From Cymbidium sinense (lineage: Eukaryota > Streptophyta > Magnoliopsida > Asparagales > Orchidaceae): a DNA stretch of 64,000 nt. A program made the position numbers and the translations under genes. Below the pieces are notes generated by a model. The model worked only from the letters and a program-made list of their open reading frames with translations. It made no database searches and was not told where the DNA came from. Every line of letters starts with the position of its first letter. Positions within the stretch are counted from its first letter, which is position 1. The stretch covers positions 24,228,148 to 24,292,147 of the forward strand of contig CM038222.1 of the NCBI GenBank assembly GCA_021442155.1, given 5' to 3'. This document shows, one piece after another, positions 36,480 through 48,775 of the stretch.

Positions 36480-37814
36480 AGGGTTTTGAGGTTTATGGTT
36501 AGTTCAGGATTTAGGGCTTAGGGTTTTAGGGTTTAGGGTTTAGGTTTTTAAGTTTTAGGGTTTAGGGTTCAAGGTTAGTTTAGGGTTTAGGGTTTAGGGT
36601 TTGGGGTTTGGAGTTTTGGTTTATAAGTTTTAGGGTTTAGGGTTTAGGGTTTAAGGATTAGGGTTTAGCATTTAGTGTTTTAGGGGTTAGGGTTTAGTAT
36701 TTTTGGGTTTAAGGTTTATGGTTTAGGATTTTAGGGCTTATGGTTTAAGGTTTAGGGTTATAGGTTAAGGGTTTTAGGTTTAGGGTTTAGGGTTAGCTTT
36801 AGGGTTTAGGGTTTAGCCTTTAGGGTTTAGGATTTAGAGTTTAAGGTTTAGAGTTTAGGGTTCAGGGTTTAGGGTTAGTTTTAAGGTTTAGGGTTTAGGG
36901 TTTATGGTCTTTTTTTAAATTAAGTAAACCACTATGTTTAGGTTAATTTAGTTAATTTAGTTTATTTTTATTTATTTGAGTTTATTTAATTTTTTATTTT
37001 TATTTAGGTTCATTTTTTTATTTAGTTTAGCTTTTTTATTTTTTGTTTATTTATTGTAGTTTAGATTTTTTATTTTAGTTTATTTTTTTTGGCATAGGTT
37101 TATTTTCTAGTTGACTTTAATTTTTATTTAATTGCTTAGGTTTTGGTTTTATTTTTTATTTTTAGGTTTAAGTTTAGGTTTTTATTTTATTTTTTTAGGA
37201 TTAAGTTTTAGGTTTTTATTTTAAGTTTATTTTTAGGTTTTATTTTTTAGTATATATTTAGGTTTATTTTCAGTTTATTTTATTTTATTTAGTTTAGGTT
37301 TTGGATTAGGTTTAGTTTATTTTAAATTTAGGTTTTATTTATTTTAGTTTAGTTTATTTTAGTTTAAGTTTAGGTTTATTTTAATTTTATTTTAGGTTTA
37401 GGGTTTTTTTTAATTTAGGGTTTAGGTTTTTATTTAGTTTTTATATTATTTTATTTTAGGTTTCTTTTATTTTTATTTTAGGTTTAGTTTTTATTTTATT
37501 TAGATTTTTTATAATTTAGTTTGGATTAGGTTTTTATTTATTTTATTTTAGTTTAATTTTTAATTTTTATTTTATTTTCTTTTTAGGTTTAGGTTTAGGT
37601 TTAGGTTTAGGTTTTAGTTTATGTTTATTTATTTTATTTTTTATTTTAATTTTGTTTAGGTTTTATTTAGTTTAGGTTTACTTTTTTAGCTTCTTAAGGT
37701 TTAGGGCTTAGGGTTAGTTTAGGGTTTAGGGTTTAGGGTTCAAGTTTTGGGGTTTATGATTTAAGTTTTAAATTTAGGGTTTCAGTTTTAGTTTATGGTT
37801 TAGGGTTTATGGTC
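36480..37814 (+). repeat. Telomere-like block plus full T-rich block
   Basis: 36492-36909 is TTTAGGG-rich. At 36910-36929 the marker T-run followed by AAATTAAGTAAAC starts a T-rich block to about 37690, made of TTTATTTT, TTTAGGTTT and TTTTTAGG words and almost without C on the plus strand. 37691-37814 returns to TTTAGGG-type sequence and ends in GTTTATGGTC plus a T-run, the junction to GRP copy 2. Confidence 0.9.
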
Positions 37815-38298
37815 TTTTTTAACAGAGAATAAATTTAGATTTAATATTTCTTCTTTTGATTTCATCAACCAAGTAGCACCCGAAGTTGTGTAAGACACAA
37901 GCGACGCCATAGATTAAAAATGAGCACCCATAGAGCAAATCAAAAACATAGCTAAGTAGAATCGTCTCTACTATGAATTCATAGTTTCATAAGTAGCAGA
38001 TCGGTTTGCCCGTTCTATAGTTTCTCTAGTTCCCATCAGAACCACACCGGCCTCCCGAGTAGCAGGATCCACCATCATATCCCCAATCTCTTCCTTTTCC
38101 ACCACCATGAGTGTAACCTCCGTCGCTCCTCCCACTTCCATAACCACCACTGCTCTGACAACCACCACTATATCCACAAACACCTCTAGATCCCAAACCA
38201 CCACAACGATAATCGCCACCATCACCTTCACCTCCACTACGAGATCTAGACTGAGCCTAGTTGATGGAGATGTTCCTGCCATCAAGGTTCTGCTCATT
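37815..38298 (-). pseudogene. Glycine-rich RNA-binding protein 3' fragment, copy 2
   Basis: Minus strand: starts NEQNLDGRNISIN, then a Gly-rich tail (SRSGGEGDGGDYR, SSGGYGSGRSDGGYTHGGG) and GSDGN with the Trp codon of NWRN changed to a stop. The normal final stop is also altered. About 195 bp of 3'UTR-like sequence follows, ending in an A-run (T-run 37815-37820). It is a pseudogene by these lesions and a stop before AQSRS. The end points equal those of copies 1, 3 and 4. Confidence 0.85.
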
Positions 38299-39377
38299 TT
38301 TAGGGGTTAGGGTTAGTTCAGGGTTTATGGTTAGTTTACGGTTTACCGTTTAGGGTTTAGGGTTTAAGGTTTGGGGTTTAGGGTTTAGGGTTGTATGTTT
38401 ATTTAGTTTATTTTTTATTTATTTGAGCTTATTTTATTTTGTATTTTTATTTAGGTATATTTTTTATTTTTATTTAGTTTAGTTTATTAGGTTTATTTCT
38501 ATTTATTTTAGTTTAGGTTTTTAATTTTAGTTTATTTTTTAGGTTTAGGTTTAGGTTTAGGTTTAGGTTTATTTTTTAGTTGAGTTTTATTTTTATTTTA
38601 TTTTTTTGGTTTAGGTTTTATTTTTTATTTTAGGTTTAGGTTTAGGTTTAGGTTTTTTTTTTTTGTTATTTTTAGGTTTAGGTTTTAGGTTTTTATTTTA
38701 AGTTTATTTTTAGGTTTCATTTTTTAGTTTAGGTTTACGTATATTTTTAGTTTATTTTGTTTTATTTAGTTTTAATGTAGGTTTAGATTTAGTTTATTTT
38801 AGGTTTAGGTTTATATTTTATTTATTTTAGTTTAGGTTTAGGTTTATTTTATTATATTTATTTTCTTTTTATTTTAGGTTTAGGTTTTTCTTTTAGTTTA
38901 GGGTTTAGGTTTTATTTTTTTATTTAGTTTTAGGTTTTATTTTAAGTTTTACTTTATAGGTTTAGGTTTTTATTTAGTCTTTTTATTATTTTATTTTAGG
39001 TTTTTCTTATTTTTATTTTACGTTTAGTTTTTATTTTATTTAGGTCTTTTTCTCTTAGGTTTATTTAATTTTTTGTTTAGTTTTGGTTTTTATTTATTTT
39101 ATTTTATTTTTTATTTCATTTTATTTTTTAGTTTTAGGTTTAGGTTTTAGTTTAGATTTTTATTTTTTTTATTTTATTTAAGTTTAAGTTTATTTATTTA
39201 TTTTATTATTAAGTTTTATTTAGTTTAGGTTTAAGTTTTCAAGTTTTTAGGGTTTATGGTTTAGGGTTTAGTGTTTTGGGTTTAGGGTTTTGGGGTTTAG
39301 GGTTTACGGTTTATGATTTAGGGTCTAGTGTTTAGGCTTTAGGGTTTACAGTTTTGAGGGTTTGGGGTTTAGGGCTT
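38299..39377 (+). repeat. Telomere-like block plus T-rich block
   Basis: 38299-38397 is TTTAGGG-rich, 38398-39240 is a T-rich block homologous to 36930-37690 (same succession of TTTATTTAG, TTTTTTAGTTGAG and TTTAGGTTTAGG words) but without the poly-T marker, and 39241-39377 is TTTAGGG-rich. The block stops abruptly where the second LINE begins. Confidence 0.9.
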
Positions 39378-42300
39378 CGAATTACCATTAAAAAATCAAC
39401 CACAGCCTCCATGAGATCATTTTTGGTAATAAACTAACATTTTTGGAAAAATTATGTAGTAATACCCTCTAAACCTGCAATAGAATCTATGTTTATCGTA
39501 TTAAGAACTTTAAAAATTTCATCTTCATTAGGCACAATAGTAAGAAAATTATTGTCATCATTGGTAATAATAGAAGGAATTAAGTGTGGTTTAGAAATAG
39601 CTTCATAAGAGTAACTCTTATTAATCATATTTCTAAAGTAATTAATGACTAAATACTTAATATCATTATTCTCCATAATCCATTCTCCATTGTCATCTTT
39701 AATTTTTTGAATATTATTTAAGGTTCTCTTTTTATTAACTAAAGCATGGAAATAGCTAGTATTCTTGTCACCATATGTAATGTGTTTACTGGCAGCTTTT
39801 TGGTGCCAATAAATCTCTTCCATATTTTAAAAATTAACAAGCTTATCTGTCACCTAAGTCAAGTCCTTAATCTTAGAAGGATCAAACATAATAGAGACAT
39901 CAAGATCTCAAACCATTTTTTCCATATCTTTGATATTAGCAAAAAGGTTTTTAAAATAATACTTGTTCTACCAACCCAAATTTTTTTTTATGTCTTTTAA
40001 GCTTAAACCAAAGTCTATTCATCCCCATAATAGAATTATCAGGATGTAAAGGAGCTTTCCAATTGTTAGCCACAACATTAAAAAAAATCAATATACTTAA
40101 TCCACATGTTCTGAAATCTAAAAGGAGAGAAATTTTTTATTCTATTAGAATTATCTTTAATAGAAACCAAAAGAGGATCATGATTAGACAAGGTTCTACT
40201 TAAATTATCGATAAAAGTAATAGGCCATTGAGTAATCCAATGAGTATTAAAAAGAATCCGATACAACCTTTGCCAAAGTCTAGAGTTTTGCCAAGTATAA
40301 CTAGAACCCTGAAAAGCAATATTAATCAAATTACAATCAAGGATCATATTGGAAAATTCTTCCATGGAATGAATATTAGGAGAGCAATCACCACATTATT
40401 TAGAAGAGAACAAAATAGTGTTGAAATAATCACCAACAAACCAATGTTTATTGACAAAGGTGTTAAAATTAGTCAAGTTATCCCAAAGACGATTTATACC
40501 ATATCTATTACAAGATGCATAAACAAAAGAGCCCAAAACACAATTCTCACCATAAGAGATTTGACCATTGACAACTTGGTAAAAATCATCAAGAATATAA
40601 ACGTCTACAAAGTTATTCCATAAACACCCAATCTTATTACTAACATTAGAGAAAAATTTGTTGAAACTGATCATTCTAGCAACATGGTTAATTTTATTAG
40701 CATGAATAAGTGGCTCAAGAATAATATGTAAAGAAATATTATGGATACGACAAATATTTCTAATATGGTTATGAATAGAGAGGGTACCAATCCCTCTAAC
40801 ATAAAGAAAAGAAAAGTAAAAGTAAATTGAGAGAGAGGGAAACAATGACTCAGTGTTTCTTGGCAATTTGGGAGAAAAATTTTTAACAATTTTTTTCCTT
40901 TTCGAATAGAAAATTTGGAAGCCATTTTTTCCCTTTGAATCATCATCCAAAAAAGATTTAACAACATTAGTCATAGATTTAGGATAAATCTCTTGATGAG
41001 AAGTGAATTCTCCTTCTTCTGAGTCACTAGAATTAATTAATGACCAATGAGCTTCGAGAATAGCAATGGAGGGAGATGAAACTGATTGATTAAGAAGGCA
41101 AGTGGAACACCAAACCCTTCCTCATATTTAGCCAAATTATTAGATAAAAGTGAATCTTTTTGAGAAGTTAAATCATCATAATTTTGGAATATGGAATCAG
41201 GTTTATAAACCTGATTATCATGAGGTATTAAAGCCATATTCTACATTAAATTTGAATAATGCAAAATATTAAATTCCTCATTTATGTTCTCCATTAATGC
41301 TTCATTTTCATCTACCAAAGCCAGTAAGGATGCAGGGATCGAATCAGAGGAAACATAATCCTCATTCAAAAGTTTAGGAAAGCTATTATTGTTCATATTA
41401 GAAGCCTTCAATTGTTTAAACAAGTAAAAGGTAAATTAGCCTTATTAGGAACATTCAAAGAATTTTTCCAAAGTAGTTTTTTGATATTTAATAGTGGTCA
41501 GCCTAAGATTCGGAATAGAAGTTTAGTTAATAGGGATTTTCTTTTTTAGGTGAGGATGAAGAATGAAACATTCAAAATTATCATGCCCGTGGATTTTACA
41601 ATGAAAATAAAATACAGGGAAATTTTCAAATTCAATTCTTTGCATATTATCAAAATTTTTAGATCCCAACTAGATTTCTTTGGGGTGTTTTTCTGGTAAT
41701 GTCCAATTCAACAAGGATTCTAGCCACTGACGGACAAGGTTTTGTAGCTATTGCTTGATCAATTTTCAATGACTGACCAAATAAGGCACCCACAGCAAAA
41801 AGGAATTCATGGTTAACAAAATGAATTTGCATATTGGGGAGAGAAATCCAAACTAGAATAATTGGGGATTCTACCTTAATATTAAATAGTGGAGTCCATT
41901 TCAATAACCTCATTTAGAAATTGAAAACAAAATAAGATTAATGAAAAAAAACACAAGTGTAATCCAAATTGTTCATCAACTAAATCAAAATATGATAGGG
42001 ATCAATTAAATTAATCATAAAACCATGTGAAAGTTTAAGAATATGAAAGAAAGAGTGAATGTTTTCCATATTAGGCATATGAAGAGTAAACATTCTAACC
42101 AAAGTGAATTCAAATGGCTTAGCAAGCTTTTCCATAATTAGATCAGAGTAGATAACTGCAGGCATGCCTAAAAAGAAGTCAAAATAAGTTCCAAGGACTC
42201 ACCTGAATAACCATCCTTACCAGTGAGAATGTATTTGAATGATTTTGATGCAGCCAAAGCCAGGGTAGGTGATGCCCTAGTAGGATCCATAAGATCTTTC

Positions 42301-42510
42301 AGTTTTCCCCTAGGAATCATCAGAGAAGATGCCAAGTTGTGATGTCACTCCAAGAAAAACATGAAATTGGACAGCATTTGTCTATTCTAGAAGGAATCCA
42401 GTGAGAATCATTCAAAATAGCCAACAAGCAGTATCTAGAAAACCAAAAATGAGAGGGGGAAAGGAAAATCGATAGAACACGAGGAGGGGCCTCGGGCAAC
42501 GGGGGTTTTT
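39378..42510 (-). mobile_element. Second L1-type LINE, 5' part only
   Basis: Minus strand, related to the LINE at 27152-36479. From the 5' end near 42510: decayed ORF1 (42290-41410; DUF4283-like MRLLKWTPLFNI and FGQSLKIDQAI at 41913-41659), a linker (41423-41037), the endonuclease (40974-40078; YVRGIGTLS, ILEPLIHAN, GSSYTWQNS, SNHDPLL) and the start of the RT region (39823-39452; SIAGLEG). It ends within the N-terminal part of RT at 39378, directly at TTTAGGG sequence, with no poly-A tail. LINEs usually lose their 5' end, so this 3' loss points to deletion or recombination. Confidence 0.92.
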
Positions 42511-42652
42511 CCCTTTAATTTTTTTAATATTATTTGGGTTTAGCATTACTGTTTTATGTTTAATGGTTTAAAGTTTAGGGTTTAGGTTTTAGGGTTTAGG
42601 GTTTAGGGTTTATGGTTTTAGGGTTTATGGTTTAGGGTTTAGGGTTTAGGGT
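42511..42652 (+). repeat. Telomere-like block
   Basis: Short TTTAGGG-rich block (main part 42535-42652) between the 5' end of the second LINE and the TGTTTA start of the LTR-like element. Confidence 0.9.
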
Positions 42653-44665
42653 TGTAGTGTTTATTTTTGGAGGTGGGATACCACGCAGATCTTAAGGTAT
42701 TTTTATTCAAGTGATTGGGTAATACATTAAGGTATAATGCACTATTTTGAAAGATAAAAATCATCACCCTATAATGGACCTAATCACTTAATAAAGACTC
42801 TTATGTCATGATGGGTCTTCGAATGTACCTGATATCTTTCCTTTGCTTTACTTAGAAAAGTAAAGTAGGGTTTATATCAATCCAGATTCATTAGGTTTGC
42901 TATGGAGGCAAGCCTCCATACTTAATTACATCATAAGGAATGGGAATTCCTTAAGAATACTCTCGATTAAAGTAAAAACTCCAAAGATTTTAAGGCTGTA
43001 TTATCAAAGGACTATTTGTATTGGAAAATTAAATGGGATTGTTCAAGGAGAAGACTTATTATCGAAGCCAAAGAGATTCAATAAGAAATGCTCATGATAC
43101 TAGGAAGCCTAGTGAGCATTCCAATCTATCTTATGGTTGGGATTTATATGTTTGAAGTTGAAGAGATTAATTTTATTGAAGTTAGAATTTTATTAGAAAC
43201 CTAAGAATTATAATCCAACAACATAAGATTATGGAAATGTATAAGAGGTGAGGATTTATGTTAGTAGCCTGAAAGAAACATCTATCTTAGATCCTAAATC
43301 TAGGGAGCTTTCACATAAGCCAAAGCACAACCTATGTCTAAGAGAAGATGGGTATATGGTTTACCTCCTCAAGAGAGGTTAAATCACCCGACTGCTGGGA
43401 TTACAACTGCCTGGTGGTAGCCAGCTAACTTCTCCTATGCTTTAAATTCATGTAGGCAAGTCTTATGAGTTACAAGATAGCTAGGGTAGTTATTATTTAG
43501 AAAAAGACTAGAGAATGTAAACTCACTCCCTAAGAACTAGAGCATGAGTGGTATGATTAATGACATAATCTACAAATGCAAAATCTTTTCAAATTTTATT
43601 TTAATTTTGACACTTCATTTTGATAAAGGCATTAGGATTTTGATACTTATATGCATGATGAAAATAGGTTATGAGCCAAATCAGCTAGAAGAAGGTGTTC
43701 TCCACCACAAAAAATGCCCTCACAGGTCAAGCTTCTATCGTATAAGGATAGAGATTCTTCATGTTCAAGAGAGAAAGAATATGCATGCATGTTGTGAGAC
43801 ATTCAACCATTCAGCTATAGGGTTGCTAAATCTTTTAATTATCTTATTTAAAACAAAGGATTTATGGTGAGGTTATTAGTTGTTCTAAATTCTAATTATG
43901 AGTTATTAACTGGGGTAGAAATTTAATTCTATCCTAAGAGCCTAATCGCATCTAGGCCACACATTAAAGCATAAAGCATATACGAAACTAAGAAAAGCAT
44001 GTTGTTTTTAATGTGCAATCTAAACACAACATCAACAAATTATATAGACTACCACAAAAGAATAAAAGGCCAGTGTAGTTGGGTTTCTCTATACAACCTA
44101 AAAAGAGAAAATGGGTAGTCGAGCTCTACCCATATACAACCCAATATATAAAAGAATAATTACATTTAAAAATAATAAATGCTATGGGGTGTCTTCAAGT
44201 CTTCATTATTCATGTTTCCTTCATTTCTTCATATCTTTGCTTCTTTTGGTGTGGTAGGCTTCAAGGCATCACATGGCACCCTAGGAGTAAGCCTTCTAGT
44301 CAATGCTCATCCTACACCCCCATAGAACTAATCCTAATTCCTAATGAAAAATGATATTAAAAAAGGAAAAGTAAATCTAACTACACCTGCAAAATAAGTG
44401 TTAGCTAAACACACATACAGGAAAAGTAGTTATTTTATAATTTGGACTTAGCACTCTGCACATGAATAACCAAGCTCACCTATCCTAACTTGGATTATGC
44501 TTAGGGGCTTAAGGAACCTGCAAAAGGATCATTTATATTTATTTTTAAGTGGTCCCTTAAGCACAATCCCTTGCAAAAAATAATTTTATACTATCAATGA
44601 CCTAACATCCAGCCAACGATCCACATTCCTAACATCTAGTCTAAAAATATTACATGACAAAAAAA
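42653..44665. repeat. Head of the long LTR-like element
   Basis: Begins TGTTTATTTTTGG at 42653 and matches 3639-5640 through landmarks such as AAAGATA(G/A)AAATCATCACCCTAT, GGTATATGGTTTACCTC, and GCCCTCACA. Homology stops near 44665, where minus-strand gypsy sequence starts. Noncoding. Read on the minus strand it would end in ...TAAACA downstream of the gypsy, so a role as that element's 3' flank cannot be excluded, but the plus-strand gypsy copies are not followed by this sequence. Confidence 0.75.
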
Positions 44666-44666
44666 A

Positions 44667-46170
44667 CACAATTTCCATTTGATGGGCTTATTTTAGTTCT
44701 AGGGATTGTCGACATAAGCTTCCATTAATGAGAGCATAGGAAAGAGCCCTCTACTTTATCTGATGGGCTTGTGACTTCTCTTAAGGTAGTTTTCCTTTAA
44801 TTAGATAGTCTTTGAATGGTTGCCTCCAATCCAGCTCCTTGTCCTTTTTGGCAATGGCAACCTCTCCTTCAAGAGAGAATCTCTCGATGAATTCAATAAT
44901 AATAAGAGACTTGACTTATCTATTTTGAATTTTTATTGATATAGACTCAACATCCGGACATGTGAACTCTTTGGTAAGCTTTCCTAGTGCATTTTCTATT
45001 GTATTCTCTCCTCGAGGGATCGTGTATATGGTAACATATTGGATTTGGACTAATAGCTCCATGGTGTACTTATGATAATGATTGAGCTTAGGCTTAAAAA
45101 TCTTGTAGGACCCAACAATTTGGTTGATCACCAGCTAAGAATCTCCAAAGATGTTGATGTTTTGGATGCATAATGTGACTATTAACTCTAAATCAACAAT
45201 AAAAGCCTCATACTTGGCTTCGTTATTGGTGCAAGGATTGGATAAATAGTATGAGAATCTCATCACATCGTGGTCTACAGTTAGAAAGCTATTCCTACCC
45301 CAACCTTTTTTGGAACAGTAGATTGTGGTTCTTCTTCTTTTGTAGAGGAAGCCACACCATCAAAATACAATTCTGATTGGCGATTTCTAGTGCCCCCCAA
45401 GTTTAAGATTTATTCATCAGAGGGATCGTCATTAAGCGGAGAGCCAACAGGAAGTGGGTGTGTTGCTAAGAAGTTCACCTATGCTTATCCTTTCACTACA
45501 TGGTATAAAAGTTATGTCAAACTACGAGAGAATCATGGACCATTGTGCCAGCCATCCGGATAGCATCGGCCATGTCATGATATACTATAGTGGATTGACT
45601 CTAGAGATTAAGTTGCCTTTATGAGAAAGCATATAATGTCGTAGCTTTTGTAATGCAAAGATTTAAGCTAGGCAATGTTTCTCAATGGGTGTATAATTAG
45701 CTTCAGTAGGGATTAGATAATGGTTAGATAGTAGAGAGTGTTCTCTTTCCCTTAGACTTTGACTTATTCTTACAAAGCACCAAGGGAGTTATCTATTGTA
45801 GTAGTGTAGAGGATGAGTGGCTTGCTCGGGATAGAGGCTACTAGAACTTGCGGTGTCATCCAATAGTGCTTGATGTCTTCAAAGGCATGTTGAAACTTAT
45901 CATCCCACTTAAACTTGGCATCCTTTTTGATAAGTGGTGAAAATGGCTGGCACCATCCTGATAGGTTATATATGAAGCATCTTAGATATATGCCAAGTGA
46001 TCGAGTTGAGTTAGACTTTTAGGGTGGCATTTTTAGTATTGCTTTGATCTTCTCTAGATTGATCTCGATTCCCCAGTGTTAGACAACAAACCCAAGGAAC
46101 TTCCCTGAAGCTATGCCAAATGCACACTTCAGGGGGTTCATTTTAAGGTTAAATTATCTTAACCTTTCAA
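44667..46170 (-). pseudogene. Gypsy RNase H and second RNase H-like region, minus copy
   Basis: Frame-broken first RNase H (about 46020-45500), then the hinge encoding a HPLPVGSPLNDDPSDE-like segment near 45470-45410, then a second RNase H-like domain beginning YFDGVASS near 45370, with NPCTNNEAKYEA near 45230 and an open stretch 45131-44916 (NQIVGSYKIFKPKLNHYHKY). After 44860 comes EVAIAKKDKELDWRQPF, the segment before integrase in the plus copies. The integrase finger and core are absent; the sequence joins the LTR-like head near 44666. Confidence 0.85.
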
Positions 46171-47130
46171 AAACAACTCTCAAGTAAAAAAAAGGTGGAC
46201 TTCCTTTTCCTTACTTTTGACTACGAGATCATCGACATAACACTCAACTTGATGATGAATGTGTTTGCTAAAGATTCGAGTCATAGCTTGCTGGTATGTA
46301 GCACCGGCATTATTAAGGTTGAAAGTCATGACATAGGCCATCTTAATTTTGAAAAGAAATATTTTTCTCATCTTCATAGGCCATCTTAATTTCATTGTAG
46401 CTAGATGAGCCATCCATGAAAGAGAAGATTGCATAATATGAGGTAATGTCCACTATCAGGTCTGGGATTGGAAGTGGAAATTCATCTTTTGGGAATGCCT
46501 TATTTAAGTTCCTAAAGTTGATGCATATGCGAATTTGGTGCTTCTTCTTTTTAATTGGGATGGAACTTGCCAACCAACTAGGGTATTTTTCTTTCCTGAT
46601 GATGCCAACATCAATCAGTTTCTTGACTTTAAAAATTACCTATTATTTGATGTTTATTCACTTGCATCTAGGAGCTTGTTGGAAATGGTTAACACTATGC
46701 TCTATCATTCATTTATGGACTGCTATGCAAGGAGATAAACTGAGCATCTCTTCATAACTCCATATGAAGCAGTCATTAAACTTAGTCAATTGCCCAACTA
46801 AGTCATTGGTTTTAGTTTAGTTCAACAAGAAATTGATGTATGTTGGGCGTAGATCTTCTTCAATGGTTTATTTGATTTTATCTTCAAACTTTAGCGGTGC
46901 ATCCTTGACTTGGAAATCATTTGGGTCATCTAAAGTTTTTAAGCACTCATCTTTATAAGAGTTAGTGTGATTTGAAAAGAACCTATCAGATTCTAAATGA
47001 TTGGTGATGACTAGGCAGTAATTATCATCATCGACTAGACCACTATAAAGAATCCTAATCTTGATCTTGATTGAGAATGTCTGCATTTGTTGTCTTATAA
47101 CCTCTTGAAGTAATCTAACCTATGTTTAGA
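46171..47130 (-). pseudogene. Gypsy reverse transcriptase, minus copy (YVDD intact)
   Basis: 47086-46868 encodes the acidic linker (SGLVDDDNYCLVITNHL) upstream of RT. 46573-46343 holds ICINFRNLNKAFPKDEFPLP and DGSSSYNEIKMAYEDE, and 46434-46180 the palm with NLNNAGATYQQAMTRIF and catalytic YVDDLVV at 46219-46239. This is the best RT palm of the three copies. A duplicated piece of about 40 bp (a GGCCATCTTAATTTT word near 46337 and 46380) splits the two open frames. Confidence 0.9.
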
Positions 47131-48017
47131 TCAAGTATGTGGGATTAGTCCCTTATTTTCTAGATTAAGAACACAAGTCGAGTACCAATCAAAAGAAAAT
47201 TTTAATAAATATTTATATGAATCATCCTCAAGTTCTACATCAACTTCATGACTCAAGGATGATGCTCCTAGAAGGAATCTCTGAGCCTTCATATCTATGG
47301 ATGACTTAGGGGCTTCTTTAACTACCAAAACCTCAATGTTTTATGAGGAAAGTTAGGTTAGAGCTAAGGTTCCCAACTAATGCCTGATTATTTCACATAT
47401 AGACTTGGATACACTCATGCATTGCTTTAGAGCCCGGTCTTCAACACTGTCCAGCTCAAGTGTCAGCTAGAAATAAATTTGCATTGAGAAGAGTTGGCTG
47501 GTGTGCTAACCATATAAGACTCATCCCCTAAACTAGATTCTAAGTCTATATGGATAGTAGGTGTACTACTGGTAGCTACAACATATCTCCTTTTAGGTGA
47601 TAAATAAGGAGTTCTTCCATCCCTAGGGCTGCCTCAAGATCACCTCTTCCTCTACCTGGTGGAGGTTGGGTCATCCTACCCATATGTTCAAATGGAGTAA
47701 TGAACTGTGGGTGAAATCTAATCTTAAGCTCTAGTTCCTACTCTAAGTCCATTTCTCACTCCCTTTTATTTTCAATCTTATTTTATTTTTTCTTTTTTTC
47801 CTTTTGTCTTCTTTTCCTTTTTATTTTTCTTATTTTTTTGAGCTTTGGCCAAGTTTACAAAAATAGACTTATTGATTTTGAGGGAGGTAGTATAGTAGGT
47901 CACATCCTCATATATGCCAACCTCATGAACTTTAAATGGCTTGAGATCTCCTTTGACACAGTACTCAATCCCACATCTCATGAACTTGATGCACTGGTGT
48001 AGAAAGGATAGGATCAT
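47131..48017 (-). pseudogene. Gypsy protease-RT linker, minus copy
   Basis: 48017-47778 encodes FLHQCIKFM, the GDLKPFKVHEVGIYEDVTYY block and a lysine-rich end (KAQKNKKNKKEKK) that matches the lysine-rich stretch at 17330. 47328-47131 encodes VVKEAPKSSIDMKAQRFLLGASS, matching 17820-17900. Function of the linker is not known; it is a conserved spacer in this family. Confidence 0.85.
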
Positions 48018-48470
48018 GTTGTTCTCACGTAACCATAGTCTCCGTAGAAAAGCACTGAAATATGTATCTTAATCTATAATGTGAAACTTGGCTTCAGTCT
48101 TCCACTTGTCAATCTCCAATGCCAACATTATGTAGCCTAAAGCCCCCTCACCTTGCTCATTGAATCCTTTCAACATCATCCTCTCTGAATTGAGTTTGGA
48201 GATGTCAATCCTCAAGTAGGCAAGGGTCTTTAGACTCATAATGTTGACTGCTACACTTGGTTCAGTGAACACTCTGGCCTGAACCTACCATGTCCACTAC
48301 AATGTAGAAAGGATGGTTGTGTCTAATCATCCCTAAAAGTAAGTCTTCATTGCTGAAAGTGACTCCTGGTACATCCTTTGAATAGTGAGCCTCCTCTTTA
48401 GAAGTGGTCAACTGAGCTAAGTATATCGCTGGATCAAGAAGAGCCTTGATTACAGATTCCTTCATCTATT
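48018..48470 (-). pseudogene. Gypsy aspartic protease (retropepsin) remnant
   Basis: Two open pieces: 48465-48262 (HYSKDVPGVTFSNEDLLLG, HPFYIVVDMVGSG) and 48272-48069 (SVAVNIMSLKTLAYLRIDIS, MMLKGFNEQGEGALGYI). The spacing and the VNIMSLKTL segment fit the region around the catalytic DS/TGA of Tat-type proteases, but the frame breaks right there and the active-site aspartate is not readable. The plus-strand copies start inside this domain, about 60 residues downstream. Confidence 0.8.
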
Positions 48471-48775
48471 TAGATAATACAAGAGCATCATATATGCTTA
48501 ACTTAGCATCAACTCTGGCTAGTCTTCCACAAGCATATCCATAGGTGAAGCATCCTGTGGAGGGGCTATCTACTCACTGGAACCAATGACTTGCTTACCC
48601 TTATTCTGAGGTGTTACCCTAGGAGTAGAAATTTACAACTATGTAGGTTGACTTCAGAGACTTAATGTGGTGGGTTGGCGAAAAGTTATACCTGCTCATT
48701 GGGTATACCAACAGCTTCTCCTATGGATCCCTCAGGGTCAGTTGACTCCAATTCAATCTCAATGGGTGAACCTGA

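Noticed and set aside
40228..40623. 131-codon plus-strand open frame
   Set aside because: Antisense to the endonuclease of the second LINE, where the minus strand shows conserved motifs.
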